Position numbers and translations under genes: made by a program | Origin: Pigoraptor vietnamica | Lineage: Eukaryota; Opisthokonta; Filasterea | NCBI GenBank assembly: GCA_943704525.1 | Contig: CALSCQ010000054.1 | Span: 1-33,510 of the forward strand | Reading direction: 5' to 3' | Length of the DNA stretch: 33,510 nt | Shown here: in pieces, positions 20,063 through 30,979 of the stretch | How the letters are laid out: every line of letters begins with the position of its first letter | Numbering within the stretch: position 1 is the first letter of the stretch | The notes under the pieces: model-generated | What the model was told of the DNA's origin: nothing | The model's input: only the letters and a program-made list of their open reading frames with translations | The model's database searches: none

Positions 20063-22663
20063 TCACATGTTATTCAGAATTTTCTTTGCGAGCGTTTGGA
20101 TATTCGCGTCGTTTCTGTGGTTGGCCATGGCCAGCTTGACCACTCCCTCCAACACGCCCTCTCTCCGCAGCGCCGCCTTCGCTTCGGCCGACATGGACTC
20201 GGTCAGCGCAAACAACGCGCCGCACCCATTCTTCTGTAGAGTCGCGTCCCCGCCGTGCGTGTGCATCGCCGAAAGCACCGCCGCAATTCCAAAGTCGCGC
20301 ACAATCGACAGCTTGTTCTCCGCGCTCGCTGCGAGCACCCACAGTGCCCCGCAACCCTTCTCCTGGACGCCCACATGCCCGCCGTGCGTGCGCATCGCAG
20401 ACAAGATCGCCGCAATGCCGCCTTCGCGCGCGATTGCTTCCCTGTTCTCCGCGTTCACAGCGAGAATCCACTGCGCCGCGGCCCCGTACTCCTGAACGCC
20501 CGCGCAGTCGCCGTGCGCACGCATCGCAGACACAATCGCCGCAATCCCGCCCTCGCGCGCGATCGCGACCTTGTTGTCGTTGTTCTGCACACCGAGGATC
20601 CACAGCGCCGCGCACCCCATCTCCTGGACGCCGACATGCGCCGCGTGTGTGCGCATGGCAGCCACAATCGCAACCACGCCGCCGTCGCGCCCGATCGCAA
20701 TCTTGTTCTCTGCGTTGAACACTTCGAGCAACCAGAGCGCCGCGCACGCCTTTTCCTGAACGCCCGCAGTGCTAAAGTGCGTGCGCATGGCTTGCAGTAT
20801 CGCCGCAATCCCGCCCTCGCGCGCAATGGTCACCCTGTTGTCGACGTTCACGGCGAGGTTGTACAGCGCCTCGCATCCCTTCTCCTGCACGCCCGCGTGG
20901 AGGCCGTGTGCACGCATGGACCCCACAATCGCCGCGACGCCGCCCCCTCCCGCTACAATAGCCCTCGCCGCGCTATCTTTTGCGAGTGCGCCCAGCGATG
21001 CCATGCCGGCAATCTGCTCGGCAGGGTCTTGCATCGCCCCGCGCATGGAGGAAACAATGCCGACGACGCGCTCGCGCAGCGCGACATCCGCAGCTGTCGG
21101 TGTGGCTGCTGACGGTACGGTTGTGGCCCCAGCTGTACTCCCGGTAGGAGAGCTCTCTGCAGTCGTTAGCGAGGGCTCGTTTGCCGTCGCATCGCCCGTC
21201 CCCTGCGCGCCAATTCGTGCCGCACTCGCACTCGCAGTCGCCTGCTTCGCTTGCCCACTGCGCTGTTTGACAAAATCAAGCATCCTGCGCCGATGCACGA
21301 CGCGCTCCACGCCGATGTCCCTCAGAAGCTCATCGTCAGCGTCCGCAAGCAGCGACCCAGCGACGTGCTCGCGCGCAAACGCACTCTCGTACGACGGCAG
21401 TCCCATCCACCGCAGCCACAGCGCAACGCACGCGACGTCCCACTCGGCAAGCGGTCGCGACAGCACGTCGGGAAGCGGCTGCTGTTGTGCCACGGGGGCG
21501 CCTTCCTGCTGTAGCACAGGGACGCCCTCTTGACCCTCAGCGTTACTCACTTCTGGCCGCGGGAACACGGCGGGCATCGGTCGCTGTTGGGCCTCAGGGG
21601 CGCCTTCCTGGCCCACAGCCTCTTCGAGTAACAAAGGAGAGGACGCTGCGGGGATGTGCGATGACACGCGCGGTCCCGTGTGCGGCGTTTGTCGCAGGCG
21701 CGACTGCAGCGCACTCAAGCTCTGCGCCGTCGACGTCTCGAACACGCGCGCATCGCTCAACAGCTCCACGACGCCGCCCGCAGTCAGCCGCGAGGTCACG
21801 CTGTGCCGCACCATTTGCCGCAGCACTTGCACAACGGTCGCGTTCGGGTGTTCCCTGTCGCCGACGTCGACGTTCCGCTTCATTTCGTGGAACCGACGCA
21901 CGTCCTCCTTGCCTCCTAGCACCGGCCGCGTAAACAGCCGAAGCGCCTCGAGCAGCATCAGACCGAGCGAGTAGGCGTCCGTCCACGGGCTGAACTGCGC
22001 CACTTCACCGGCCTCCCACGCAGCATACACCTCGGGTGCCATGTAGTGCGGCGTTCCTCTCGCGCCCTCTGCCGTCGAGTACTCGCCCGCGCGCGCGACG
22101 ACCGACGACAGCCCAAAGTCCGCCAGCTTGAACTGCATGTTGTTGTCGACGAGAATGTTGTCGGGCTTGATGTCGCAGTGCACGACGCCCTTTCGCCCGC
22201 AATACGCCAGCGCGTCCACCATGTCGCACAGCAGCAGCGTGAAGTGGTCGGTGCCACCGGGCCCAGCGGCCTCCATAAACGCATGCCCTCCGCCCGCATC
22301 TCTCACTTCGACCGCCGTCGCAATCAAGTCCTTCAAGCTCCCGCCCGTGCACAGCTCAAGCACCGCGCACACACCCGTGCGGTCGCCGTCGTCATCGACC
22401 CACGCGTCAAAGCAGCGAACGACGCACCGATGCACGAGCTGCCGGTGGAGTTGTGCCTCGCGCTCCGCAAGCTTGCTCGATCCATCGCCCGTGACGCCCT
22501 GCCACTTGAGCGCGTGTTCGCCGCTAAGAGCGCCGCCGCCCACGCCGCGCACCTTGTACACGGCGCCAAACGCACCGCCGCCAAGGTACTTTGCGACAGC
22601 GTAGAGTGCGCCAGAGGGAGCGCGGAGGGTCGCATCTGCCGCAAGGCGAGCACGCGACGCCAT
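20063..22663 (-). CDS. Protein kinase - SAM - armadillo repeat fusion
   Basis: Single exon, 866 residues from the ATG at 22663 (frame open to 22768). The kinase domain is at about 20-310: glycine loop YLGGGAFGAVYKV (26-38), ATP lysine Lys53 (HALKW), HCDIKPDN (162-169), DFG (182-184), GTPHYMAPE (203-211) and TDAYSLGLMLLEAL (228-241). Key catalytic residues are intact, but HRD reads HCD, a non-RD form. A Gln/Pro-rich linker (about 345-405) contains a duplicated EGAPxAQQxPxP element. A SAM domain follows at about 406-467 (WDVACVALWLRWMGLPSY ... LLRDIGVE). From about 530 to the end run some seven to eight ARM-like repeats of about 42 residues with the core GVQEKGCxALWxLA...NKxxIAREGGIAAI. SAM and ARM parts probably mediate oligomerisation and partner binding. 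The kinase family could not be assigned; substrate unknown. Confidence 0.92.
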   Translation of the reverse strand: MASRARLAADATLRAPSGALYAVAKYLGGGAFGAVYKVRGVGGGALSGEHALKWQGVTGDGSSKLAEREAQLHRQLVHRCVVRCFDAWVDDDGDRTGVCAVLELCTGGSLKDLIATAVEVRDAGGGHAFMEAAGPGGTDHFTLLLCDMVDALAYCGRKGVVHCDIKPDNILVDNNMQFKLADFGLSSVVARAGEYSTAEGARGTPHYMAPEVYAAWEAGEVAQFSPWTDAYSLGLMLLEALRLFTRPVLGGKEDVRRFHEMKRNVDVGDREHPNATVVQVLRQMVRHSVTSRLTAGGVVELLSDARVFETSTAQSLSALQSRLRQTPHTGPRVSSHIPAASSPLLLEEAVGQEGAPEAQQRPMPAVFPRPEVSNAEGQEGVPVLQQEGAPVAQQQPLPDVLSRPLAEWDVACVALWLRWMGLPSYESAFAREHVAGSLLADADDELLRDIGVERVVHRRRMLDFVKQRSGQAKQATASASAARIGAQGTGDATANEPSLTTAESSPTGSTAGATTVPSAATPTAADVALRERVVGIVSSMRGAMQDPAEQIAGMASLGALAKDSAARAIVAGGGGVAAIVGSMRAHGLHAGVQEKGCEALYNLAVNVDNRVTIAREGGIAAILQAMRTHFSTAGVQEKACAALWLLEVFNAENKIAIGRDGGVVAIVAAMRTHAAHVGVQEMGCAALWILGVQNNDNKVAIAREGGIAAIVSAMRAHGDCAGVQEYGAAAQWILAVNAENREAIAREGGIAAILSAMRTHGGHVGVQEKGCGALWVLAASAENKLSIVRDFGIAAVLSAMHTHGGDATLQKNGCGALFALTESMSAEAKAALRREGVLEGVVKLAMANHRNDANIQTLAKKILNNM

Positions 22664-22768
22664 GACGGGCAAGGGTGAGCGTGCGTTGGAGGGACGCAGT
22701 GAACGCACGCAGGGGCCACGGCAGCGGACAGGGACGCTAATGGAAGCGAGTGACACTGAGGGCTTCAC

Positions 22769-23520
22769 GGATTATACTGCGTTGCCAGTGTAGGCGCTGA
22801 CGTGACACAATCACCGCAGTGTCCAGACACACTCGGGTCGTATTGTCACCTTCCCCCTTGCCAACCCCACACCTTTATCTGAAGCCGAGCATGTCCACCG
22901 ACGGGCGCTTCGCCATCTTTTGCGTCGCACGCAAAGTGCAGTCTTCGCGCCTTTCCTCATCTACCAAAACGCGCCTGCCGTCGTGGATGTCGGCGGTCAC
23001 TCGTGACGACGCGCGAATCGCTGCGTTCAGTACGCCGCCGGCGCGCCGCAGTCGTTCGAAAGAGCCATGAGGAGCATTCTGTCGTGCTGGATCTGTTTGA
23101 GTTGACGGTGGACGTCGCGCGAATGCGGTACGTGGACGCGAAGCACTTTTCGCCGCCATTGCCGGCGCATGACGGCGTCCTGCGCACGGCGGTCATCTGG
23201 GAGCGAGGCGAGCCTCGTTCTCGTCAGCCACTTGTGCGAGGGTGGGATTGAACCCCAAAGTGTCTGAAGTCGCACTGAATGGAGTGCTCGCAAGGGCAAA
23301 GACGCAAGTAAACAAAGTGTCTCTGCTGTGAATGTCAACGAGCCGCCGCGAGGGCCGCAAGCGCACGCGACTGTCGCCCAAGTCTGTTCTCTCGGAAGCG
23401 CTGGGCATGTCAGGGCAGCACACACACACAACAGGCGCGCGGACATAAGGAGGCCACACACTGCGCCCAAGTCAGTTTATAGCAGTGCCAACGACTTTCA
23501 TCTCCCTTGGGCACGCACAA
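22769..23520. other. Intergenic region with two weak small ORFs
   Basis: About 750 bases between the kinase start (-) and the NAT10 stop (-). Candidate small ORFs overlap on opposite strands: 22875-23159 (-), 94 residues ending KRPSVDMLGFR, and 23003-23251 (+), 82 residues with LDLFELTVDVARMRYVDAKHF. Neither resembles a family I know and they cannot both be typical genes. I do not call either. The kinase promoter should lie here. Confidence 0.35.
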
Positions 23521-23746
23521 TTAGCGATGCCGCGACTTCTTCGACCGCCGCTCGTCTCCGCCGTCGTCGTCGTCATGCGACTTGTGCTTGTGCTTCTTCT
23601 TCTTCTTCTCAGAGTTGTCGCCAGCGGCGCTCTGAGAGAGGCGAAAAAACTGTCAGCATTGATCCATCCCCCACAATTGAGAAGACAGCGCTACACGCTA
23701 CGCAGAACGACTACACGCGCACATCCCACATTCACACACACGCACT

Positions 23747-23803
<57 letters not shown>

Positions 23804-26800
23804 ACACACACTCACTCACTCACTCACACACACACACACACACCCTCACACACACACACACACACACCTTCTCCTTCTGCGACTTGATGCTGACGGACGT
23901 CGGTGTCTTCGTGTTCTTCAGCGCCTGCGCCCACTCGGCATCGTCGCCCGAAATGGCATACCTGCGAAGCGCCCATCAGTATAACAAAATGCACACTCTA
24001 ACTCCATCGTAACACACAATCGTCACACACAATTAACACACACAGCGTCACACACACAGCGCACTGCAAACAACGGCCCCTAGACGCACTTTTGCCAGTC
24101 GAGCGACCCGACCAGCGCCGCCTGCTTCGCCTTGAGCTGCTTCTTGACCTCCGCCGAGCCTTCCCTCAGCTCGTCATCCAGCGACTGCGCAAGCGGCTCC
24201 ATCGACTCCCCGGCCTCTTCCGCAGTGCGCGGCCGCTTCGTCTTTCCGGTGGATGAGGGCGCGGCGGGCGTGAGCGCGGCACCGGCGGCGCTTTCGAGCA
24301 CGCTGTTCAGGAACTGCGACAGCTTCCGGACTGTTTTGTTGAAGAGCGCAAGCATCTGGCTGGCCGGCAGACCCAAGAACGCCTGGTTGACGTCACGAAA
24401 GAGAGAAGTAAGGGGGAGCAAAGTCAGAGACATCACACGCGAATACGTCGAAAGCCCAACAGTGGACGTTTCTTTCATGAGGCGCACAATAGTGGCGCCA
24501 TTTCCCTCTGCAACGCACCTCCAGTTCGTCGATCGTGCGGTGCTGCAGGCCAAGGCTGAGCAGAATGGCCGCTTGCACGGGCGATAGTGTCACTGCGTTG
24601 CATGACGTCAGCCCACAGCTCACCGTTGACGGGACGCAACAACAACGGCGGCGCACGCACACGCAGCGCATGGCAAATACAAAACGAATAAGGAGACTTG
24701 CACACAAGAAGTCCCAGTTCGCAACGGCCACGCACCAGGGACGCGGCGAAGGAACCAGTCGCGCGCGAGCTGCGGCAGCAAGTCCACGACCACGTGGTAA
24801 TCGACGAGGTTGCGCGCGTACGAATCAAGCCGCTTGAGGTCAAAGGCCGTGTAGCGTCCGTCCACATCCGCAGCCGACAGCGCTGATGGGGGAGAGAACG
24901 GTCACGTGAGCCAAGCTGGAGCATACGGCATCTCGCACGAAGCGCACGACCTTCTCCCATGGGACGCTAAGCCAGTGTCAAAAGCCGCTGGCACACCCAC
25001 CGACGGCGCCCGCGACGCTCGTGAGCTCGCCCTTCTTTCGCTCGAGCAGTTCGAGCGCAAGGCTTGGGCTGAGCTTGCGGAAGGTGAACGACAGCAGCGA
25101 CATCATTCGCCGCTGGAAGTCTGTCACGTGACGGAGGGTGAGAGGCGCGTCGCATTCAGCAAAATGGCCACTTCTATCCAATCCTCAGCCAACATTTCCA
25201 CAAGAGGCAATCGGCAAGCAAACCAAAGCCAAGAACGGCATTGTGCACTCTCACGCCCCCCAAAAGGACATTGCTCTCTCACCGTGCCAGTACGTGTCCA
25301 GCCACCCCGGAGGCACGACGGTGTCGAGGTCGGCGGCGTCGAGGGGCCTCAGCATGACGCACGTGTACTCGCCGGTGAGCTCGTTCTCCGTCTGGCGGAG
25401 GTACACGGGGACGTACTCGCTGCGCTTCCAAAACTTGAACAGCTCTTCCGTCACCCCAAACGACACGCCGAGGTAGTGGAGCCGCTCCGCCTGCGCGTGA
25501 AGTCGACATTGGCATCAGCAGTCGCACAACAGGATGTTTAAAAACGATAGCGGCTGCATGTAACAGATAGAGGACCAGACAAGCAAGGATCCCACCCACA
25601 AACACTGCGGAGCCGTCGCGCCCATGCACCACACAAGCCCTCCAGCGAGCCCGCAATACAGACAGGCACGACAATCTGCGCACCTTGCGCTCGGTGAGCT
25701 TGGCGAGGAGCGGCGGCAGATTCGCGCGCGGACGCACGGCCTCCACCGCAAGCCCCGGCGCATCGCTGAGGTCGTCTGCGGCGTTGGCGTCCCTCATCGT
25801 CACATCCGGGGCATCGCCCTCGTCGACGCTCGTGAACTTCCCCTCGTAGTACTGCGCCTGCGGATCACGTGACGGAAGGAAACGGTAAGAGACAGGCACA
25901 CAAAGGCTCGCCTCTCCAGTGTCCTCCACCCCTAGCCTTCTACGCCATTACGGCCAACTGACACCTTCCACTTCCAGCTTTCTGCCGTCCACAACGACCG
26001 TCCCCGACAGCGCACGAAACTCTGTCGAGTGCGAGCAGCGCACCGTCGCACGCGCGCACACCCACCAGCAGCTCGAGTGCGCGCGACCCGTAGCCCATTC
26101 CCGCGTAGTCCGGGTGCGTCGCAATGCGGACGACGCGGCCGCCGGAGAGACTGCCAAAGTCGTTGTCCTGGTACTGCTGGCTGATGGTCCACGGGATGAG
26201 ATCGCCCGACGCGCGCTGGCCACGTGACAGGCTACGCATCATCGACTCGCGCGAGATCTCGCCCTCGAGGCACACCTACGGGAGGGAAGAGTAGAATAGG
26301 AAGAACAGACGTCAGTCAACACGAAGAGTCGCATGTGCGTGCATGTGCGTGCCTTGTTGGTCGAGAGAGCGAGAGGAGGTGCTGTGAGCCAACAGTGTCA
26401 CAGAGCACAAGTACGACACCACTGCCGTCAAATAGACCACAGCAATGCGCGTGCGAACACTGTCACAACGAACGAAGAATAAGCACGCCCCGTGCTGGAA
26501 GTGGGTGAGACACCCCACCTGCACGACACAGAGGATTTCGGGAAGCGTCGTCTGCGACGGGTTCACGGGACCCAAGAGGCAGAAGAGGTGGTGCGCTGGG
26601 GCGTCCGACATGAGCTGCGTGCGAAGGAGAGAGGAGAGGGACCACGTTGAGAACATGGGGATACCAAGGTGCAGGGTAGGAAGCGTGGAATGGGGGATGA
26701 CGGCGAAAGCACGTGATCTAGGCGTCTGTGTGGGTCAAATTGGATTCGTACGCAAGAGAGATGGAGCACATGACGCCACGATGACACGACATGCATGCTG

Positions 26801-29800
26801 CGGTCGTGTGGATGGTTACCTGGAGGTCATTTGGCGTGTTTTTGTAGTGCGATGAGACGTAAAGCGCCATCAGTCGCTGCAGAAAGGCCTCGGATGCCCC
26901 GTGGTACGAGAAGAGCGTATCGCTGCGAGTGCGTTTATGTACGTAGGGAGGGGGAAGGAGGTATGAGGACGGTTTCTGATGCAGTCATGTGCATACTCAC
27001 ACTGCATGCACACACACACACACACATACACACGCGCGCACACACATGCATGCGAGCATATGCACACACATACATATGCACGCCCACGCACGCACCGGTT
27101 AATGTAGTACAGCTCGCACTGACGCGGGTGCGGGCACCCAGACCCTATGGACCTCGGCACAATCGACGCGTCCAGACACAGCAGCTCGTTCAGCCACTTT
27201 TCCACGGGGTCGCCCCTCGCGTAACGAATGGGCTCTTCAAGCGCAATCTCCCTCAACACGCGACCAGCAACAGTCGACGTGGCCGCGGCCGCATTCGAAC
27301 CCGCGCCTCCCGAAGACGCGGCGACAGCAGCCTGCGCCCCTTCCCCGTTCGCCGCACCGCCCGGCGCACTCTGCTTGCGGAGCTGCTGGATGAGTTTGAG
27401 GCTGAGAGAGCGGCCGGTGCCTTCGTAGCCGTTGATGGTCGATGCCATGAAGACAAGGTACGGCCCCAGCAGCGCCTTCACGAACGGAAGGGGAATCGCA
27501 GCAGCCTCATCAATCACGACGAGCTCCGCCTGGCCGAGCTTGTGGGCGTCCTGCGGTTGGATGTACTGGATCGTCTGCCGGTGGTGCCTGAGGGAAGGCG
27601 CGGGTGGGTGTGTGAGCAAAGACACAAACAGAGCACAATCGCCTCTGCACACATGTAACTCGCATACTGCTGACACGAACAGGGCACGTGACCGTTGCCT
27701 CTGCAAACCCACCGGAAGATGTTGACGCGCACGATGGCCTTGTTGAAGTCGGGGTTGGTCGACTGCACGAGCTCATAGTCGAGGTGCTCCTGCGCAGCCA
27801 CACAGAGAGAGGCCCTCAGCACAACGGCTCGTAGGGTCACGGACGTAAGGCACACGTGTGACAGCGCTTATACGTCCGCCGATCCGTGTAAAATAGACCG
27901 TGCGTCTGGCTAAGAGAGTGCAAGTCTCGGTATGGCAAAAAGAGACCTCTCTAAACAGAACCGCACGCGAGTGCGTAAAAACGCGCGCATCACGTGACAT
28001 GTCCGCCACCCCGCACCTTGTACTCGAGTGCGTCGAAGCCCTTGAACACAAACTCAAACAGCGTCTTGAGGTTCTCTGGGCTCGGTGACGTCACGAAGAT
28101 GTTGGAATAGCTGAAAGTGCGCGCGCACACTGTCAGGCGGATGGGGAGATAGAGCACGCACACGCACACAGGGAGCGAGAAAGAGAGAGCGAAGAGAGAA
28201 CGAAGCCGCCACACTTGCACCTATCCACACACGCACCCATAAGCGACGGCAGCCGCCATCGCAATTCCGAGCGCGGCTGACTTTCCGCGACCACGTGACG
28301 CAGTGAGTGCGACGGTGCTGCGGAGCGTCTTCTCGCTGATGGCCTCGACGAACGTGAGAATGGCGCGCGCCTTCGCAGCGAGGGGAGAAGATATCGACAA
28401 CACGTTATCCCACAATATGTCCAGACACGAACGTGAGACAGCATTATCCAACATTAACGTGTGGAGGGGCGCGTCCATATGACCCAATAGGTAAGAAACC
28501 AAAGACATGGGACAATGAGAGACAGCACGTCAATTCGACGGAGAGACGTCTAGGGCAGCCCTCTCACACACGCGGGGCCAATTCGCACCTGGTCGATAGT
28601 CCGCGCCGTGGCCACGAGGGACCCCACGGGCTGTGTGTCCGCCAGCGACTGCTTCAGCGACTGGAGCTCGGCGTCGTGCTCAGAGATCTGCGCCTGCGAA
28701 GCCACAAAAAGCCGGCAGCAGTGAATGGGACATCAGCGAGAGGAATGAGGGGAAGATGGCCAGTAAGCAGCCCACACGGAGGCTTTGGCGAATTGCTACA
28801 ATTCGCAACCACAATTAATCGAGTGAAAATACAGATGGAGTCCCGACATTAACCGAGTGTTCGCGATTTGCGCTCCACACACAACAGCACCTGCGCACGC
28901 GCTCACGCACGCGAGCACACAGCAAACTCACGTTTGACTTTGGCGCGAGGGGTACAATGCTGAGCGAGTGCGATGAGATGGGGAGGACGTTGAACTCGTC
29001 GTCCACCACGAGGCAGCTGTTGCAGTTAGCGAGCGAAAGAAGAAAGCGCTCGTTGAAGCGGCCGACGACGTCCTGGTGTGACTCGGTGCGGTACCGCGCG
29101 TGCACGTCCTGAGTGGGTACTGGTCGTCAACACACGCAACGCGTCGCGACATCGATCGTGACAACGATGCGAGTGGCACAAACTGCACACACACACGCAC
29201 ACACGCACACATATCCACAGCCAACAGCACGCTCCCCACCATCGCCATCGCGTACAGCTGCCGGAGCGACTTGACCGTGCGGAGGAGCAGCACGACAATA
29301 CCACCGCCCTCGACCGTTTCCACTGTGCGCGCGAGCAAGTTGGGCGTGAGCGCCTCAAAGTCCTGGAGCACGCACATGCCGTACGTGTTGCCGAGGATCT
29401 TCTGCGTCTCAGAGTAGTAGCAGTAGCGGATGTTGGTGGCGCTGATGAATAGCTCGAAGGGGTCGTCCTTGTTCGGGTCCAAGAGACCGCGCTGAATCTT
29501 CTTCTTAATCTCACGCATGCGCTTCTGCCGGTGGCTGCACAGGCGTCACAGTGTGAGTGCAACAGTGTGACTGTATGAGCGCGTGACAGTGTGAGCGCAC
29601 ACAGTGCGACAGTGGGTGTGGCTTCAGAAAGGCGCGACGGTGTAACGAGCGGGTGAGAGGGGTCATATAGTGCGACAGTGGGTGGCTTCAGAAAGGCGCG
29701 ACGGTGTAACGTGACAGGGGTCATAGAGTGCGACAGTGGGTGCGTGAGAGCGTGACAGTGGGCGCATGAGAGTAAGACACTCTGGGCTGAACCGCAGGGG

Positions 29801-30242
29801 ATCAGGGGCATACACAAGCAATTGCCGCAGTACTGCGCACCGTGCGAAAATCAATCGCTCCAAGTGAACTCTTCCCGACGCACAGTGCCATGTATATCAC
29901 CGCGCGCAAGCCCACCTGCTAAATCCGAGCTCCTTCTTGTAGCACCACAGCACCGATGGGCGCGCTTTGACGACCGCCTTCGACAGCATGTAGTGCAGGT
30001 TCACGACCTGCGTGGGACATCGATAATGCGACAGAACGTGGTGAGGAGGGTGGGTCGTCGTCGTCGAAGGGGGAATGGCAACAGTCATGCAATTTACATG
30101 CAGTCGACGTGACATGGCAGGCGAGTCGGCGCACCTGGTCCTTGCCCTTGTCGCCGATGATGACAAAGAACGAGCGGTGGTTGGACTGCACCCCATTCTC
30201 AACGAGCGTGCGGATGCGGCTGTCGATCTTCTTGCGCACCAT
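23521..30242 (-). CDS. NAT10: RNA cytidine acetyltransferase NAT10/Kre33, complete in 20 exons
   Basis: Exons (minus): 30135-30242, 29916-30007, 29240-29534, 28932-29108, 28589-28693, 28237-28370, 28017-28110, 27713-27789, 27096-27587, 26820-26922, 26519-26614, 26066-26275, 25684-25857, 25283-25490, 25001-25120, 24736-24882, 24519-24592, 24090-24382, 23868-23961, 23521-23631. All 19 introns are GT-AG and the exons join in frame to 1067 residues (human NAT10 1025). It makes N4-acetylcytidine in 18S rRNA and tRNA with acetyl-CoA and ATP, in the nucleolus. Seen in order: MVRKKIDSRIRTLVENGV; the TmcA-like N-terminus; Walker A ASRGRGKSAALG; the helicase segment with VVIDEAAAIPLP and STINGYEGTGRSLSL; the GNAT acetyl-CoA loop RIATHPDYAGMGYGSRA; SPSLALELLE; and a Lys/Asp-rich tail (KKKKKHKHK) likely nucleolar. 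Exon 9 carries a Gly/Ala-rich insert of about 35 residues absent from the human protein as I recall it. Most donors are GTGCGT or GTGGGT. Confidence 0.97.
23745..23867. repeat. (CA)n/(CACT)n tract in NAT10 intron 19, abutting the splice donor
   Basis: About 120 bases of CA repeats with CACT and CCCT interruptions. In NAT10 sense it is (GT)n, and its first GT is the splice donor itself: exon 19 ends AAG at 23868 and the intron begins GTGTGTGTG. Confidence 0.9.
27007..27095. repeat. Imperfect (CA)n/CATA tract in NAT10 intron 9
   Basis: Degenerate CA and CATA/CGCA repeat that starts directly at the donor of NAT10 intron 9 (sense GTGCGTGCGTGGG) and continues for about 90 bases. Confidence 0.7.
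29603..29745. repeat. Minisatellite in NAT10 intron 2
   Basis: Two near-identical copies of a block containing TGCGACAGTGGGT, GGCTTCAGAAAGGCGCGACG and GTGTAACG (starting at about 29603 and 29669), plus a partial third copy at about 29727. Unit length is about 60-66 bases. It sits inside intron 2 (29535-29915). Confidence 0.8.
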
Positions 30243-30386
30243 TCTCCCACCGGTCCACAGTGCAGCAGCAGGGCCACACGCGCGCTCCAATGGCGAATTG
30301 TACGTAAGTCTACGTACTGTGTGCCACGTCAAACGTTTGTTGCGGAAGATTAGAGCGAGTAGTGTGCCGTGCTCGGCAGCTGTTTG

Positions 30387-30460
30387 CACGTGGAAAAATT
30401 CGAGACACGTGATGTCATGTGCCCTCACGTGATCGATTTCTTATCACGTGTAGCCACGTG
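30387..30460. promoter_or_regulatory. Cluster of five CACGTG E-boxes upstream of NAT10
   Basis: CACGTG at 30387-30392, 30406-30411, 30426-30431, 30445-30450 and 30455-30460, i.e. 145-220 bases upstream of the NAT10 start codon and about 520 upstream of the divergent lamin-tail gene. CACGTG is bound by bHLH-zipper factors (Myc-Max, USF, Cbf1 types) and is known upstream of ribosome-biogenesis genes in several opisthokonts. That it regulates NAT10 here is inference. Confidence 0.55.
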
Positions 30461-30489
30461 ACACATCCAACCGTGAGCTGGTGCGGTTA

Positions 30490-30735
30490 CCCTGCATCCA
30501 AATTTGGTGGATTAATAAATTTTCTTAGTATGAAAAATGTATGGAAATTGTGTAGGAAATATCGTTGGCAGGGCTAGCTAGTTTTCAAACTTGGTAACCA
30601 ATGCAGGCACACCTCACTCTCTCGCTCTCTCTCCTCTCTCGCCTGTTTCGCTCTGTCTCTCTCGCTCACACAACACACACACACACACTCCCTCGCTCGC
30701 TCTCTCCCTCGCTCTCTTTTCTTGCTCTCTTTCCC
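30490..30735. other. AT-rich patch followed by CT/CA low-complexity DNA
   Basis: 30490-30575 is unusually AT-rich (TTAATAAATTTTC region) for this window. 30609-30735 is low-complexity CTCT and CACA sequence. Both belong to the divergent intergenic region between NAT10 and the lamin-tail gene and may lie in the latter's promoter or 5' leader. Confidence 0.45.
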
Positions 30736-30979
30736 AGGACCACTCACTCTTTGTCGTATGCAGTTGTCATTTCGATTCACGAAATCTTTGGGCTTTCACA
30801 ATCACTCGTCGCATTTCTCGGCGTACCTCTCGCGTGTCACTCCGCTCTCGCTGCACGACTTTTCTCGGCGTATTCTCGCTACAGCAGTGCCCCCAACAGC
30901 AGGCGCACGCTGTCTTGCGCTGACGCCTGCTGTGTGTCTGCCCAGCCCATCAGGTTCCCCCGCTGTGTTGCAGTTTGAC

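Noticed and set aside
22875-23251. Small ORFs on both strands between the kinase and NAT10 genes
   Set aside because: They overlap on opposite strands, match nothing I recognise, and have no clear splice or promoter support.
23235-23265. tRNA T-arm-like sequence (GGTTCAATCCC on the minus strand)
   Set aside because: No matching acceptor stem, D-arm or anticodon arm could be folded in the flanking 75 bases.
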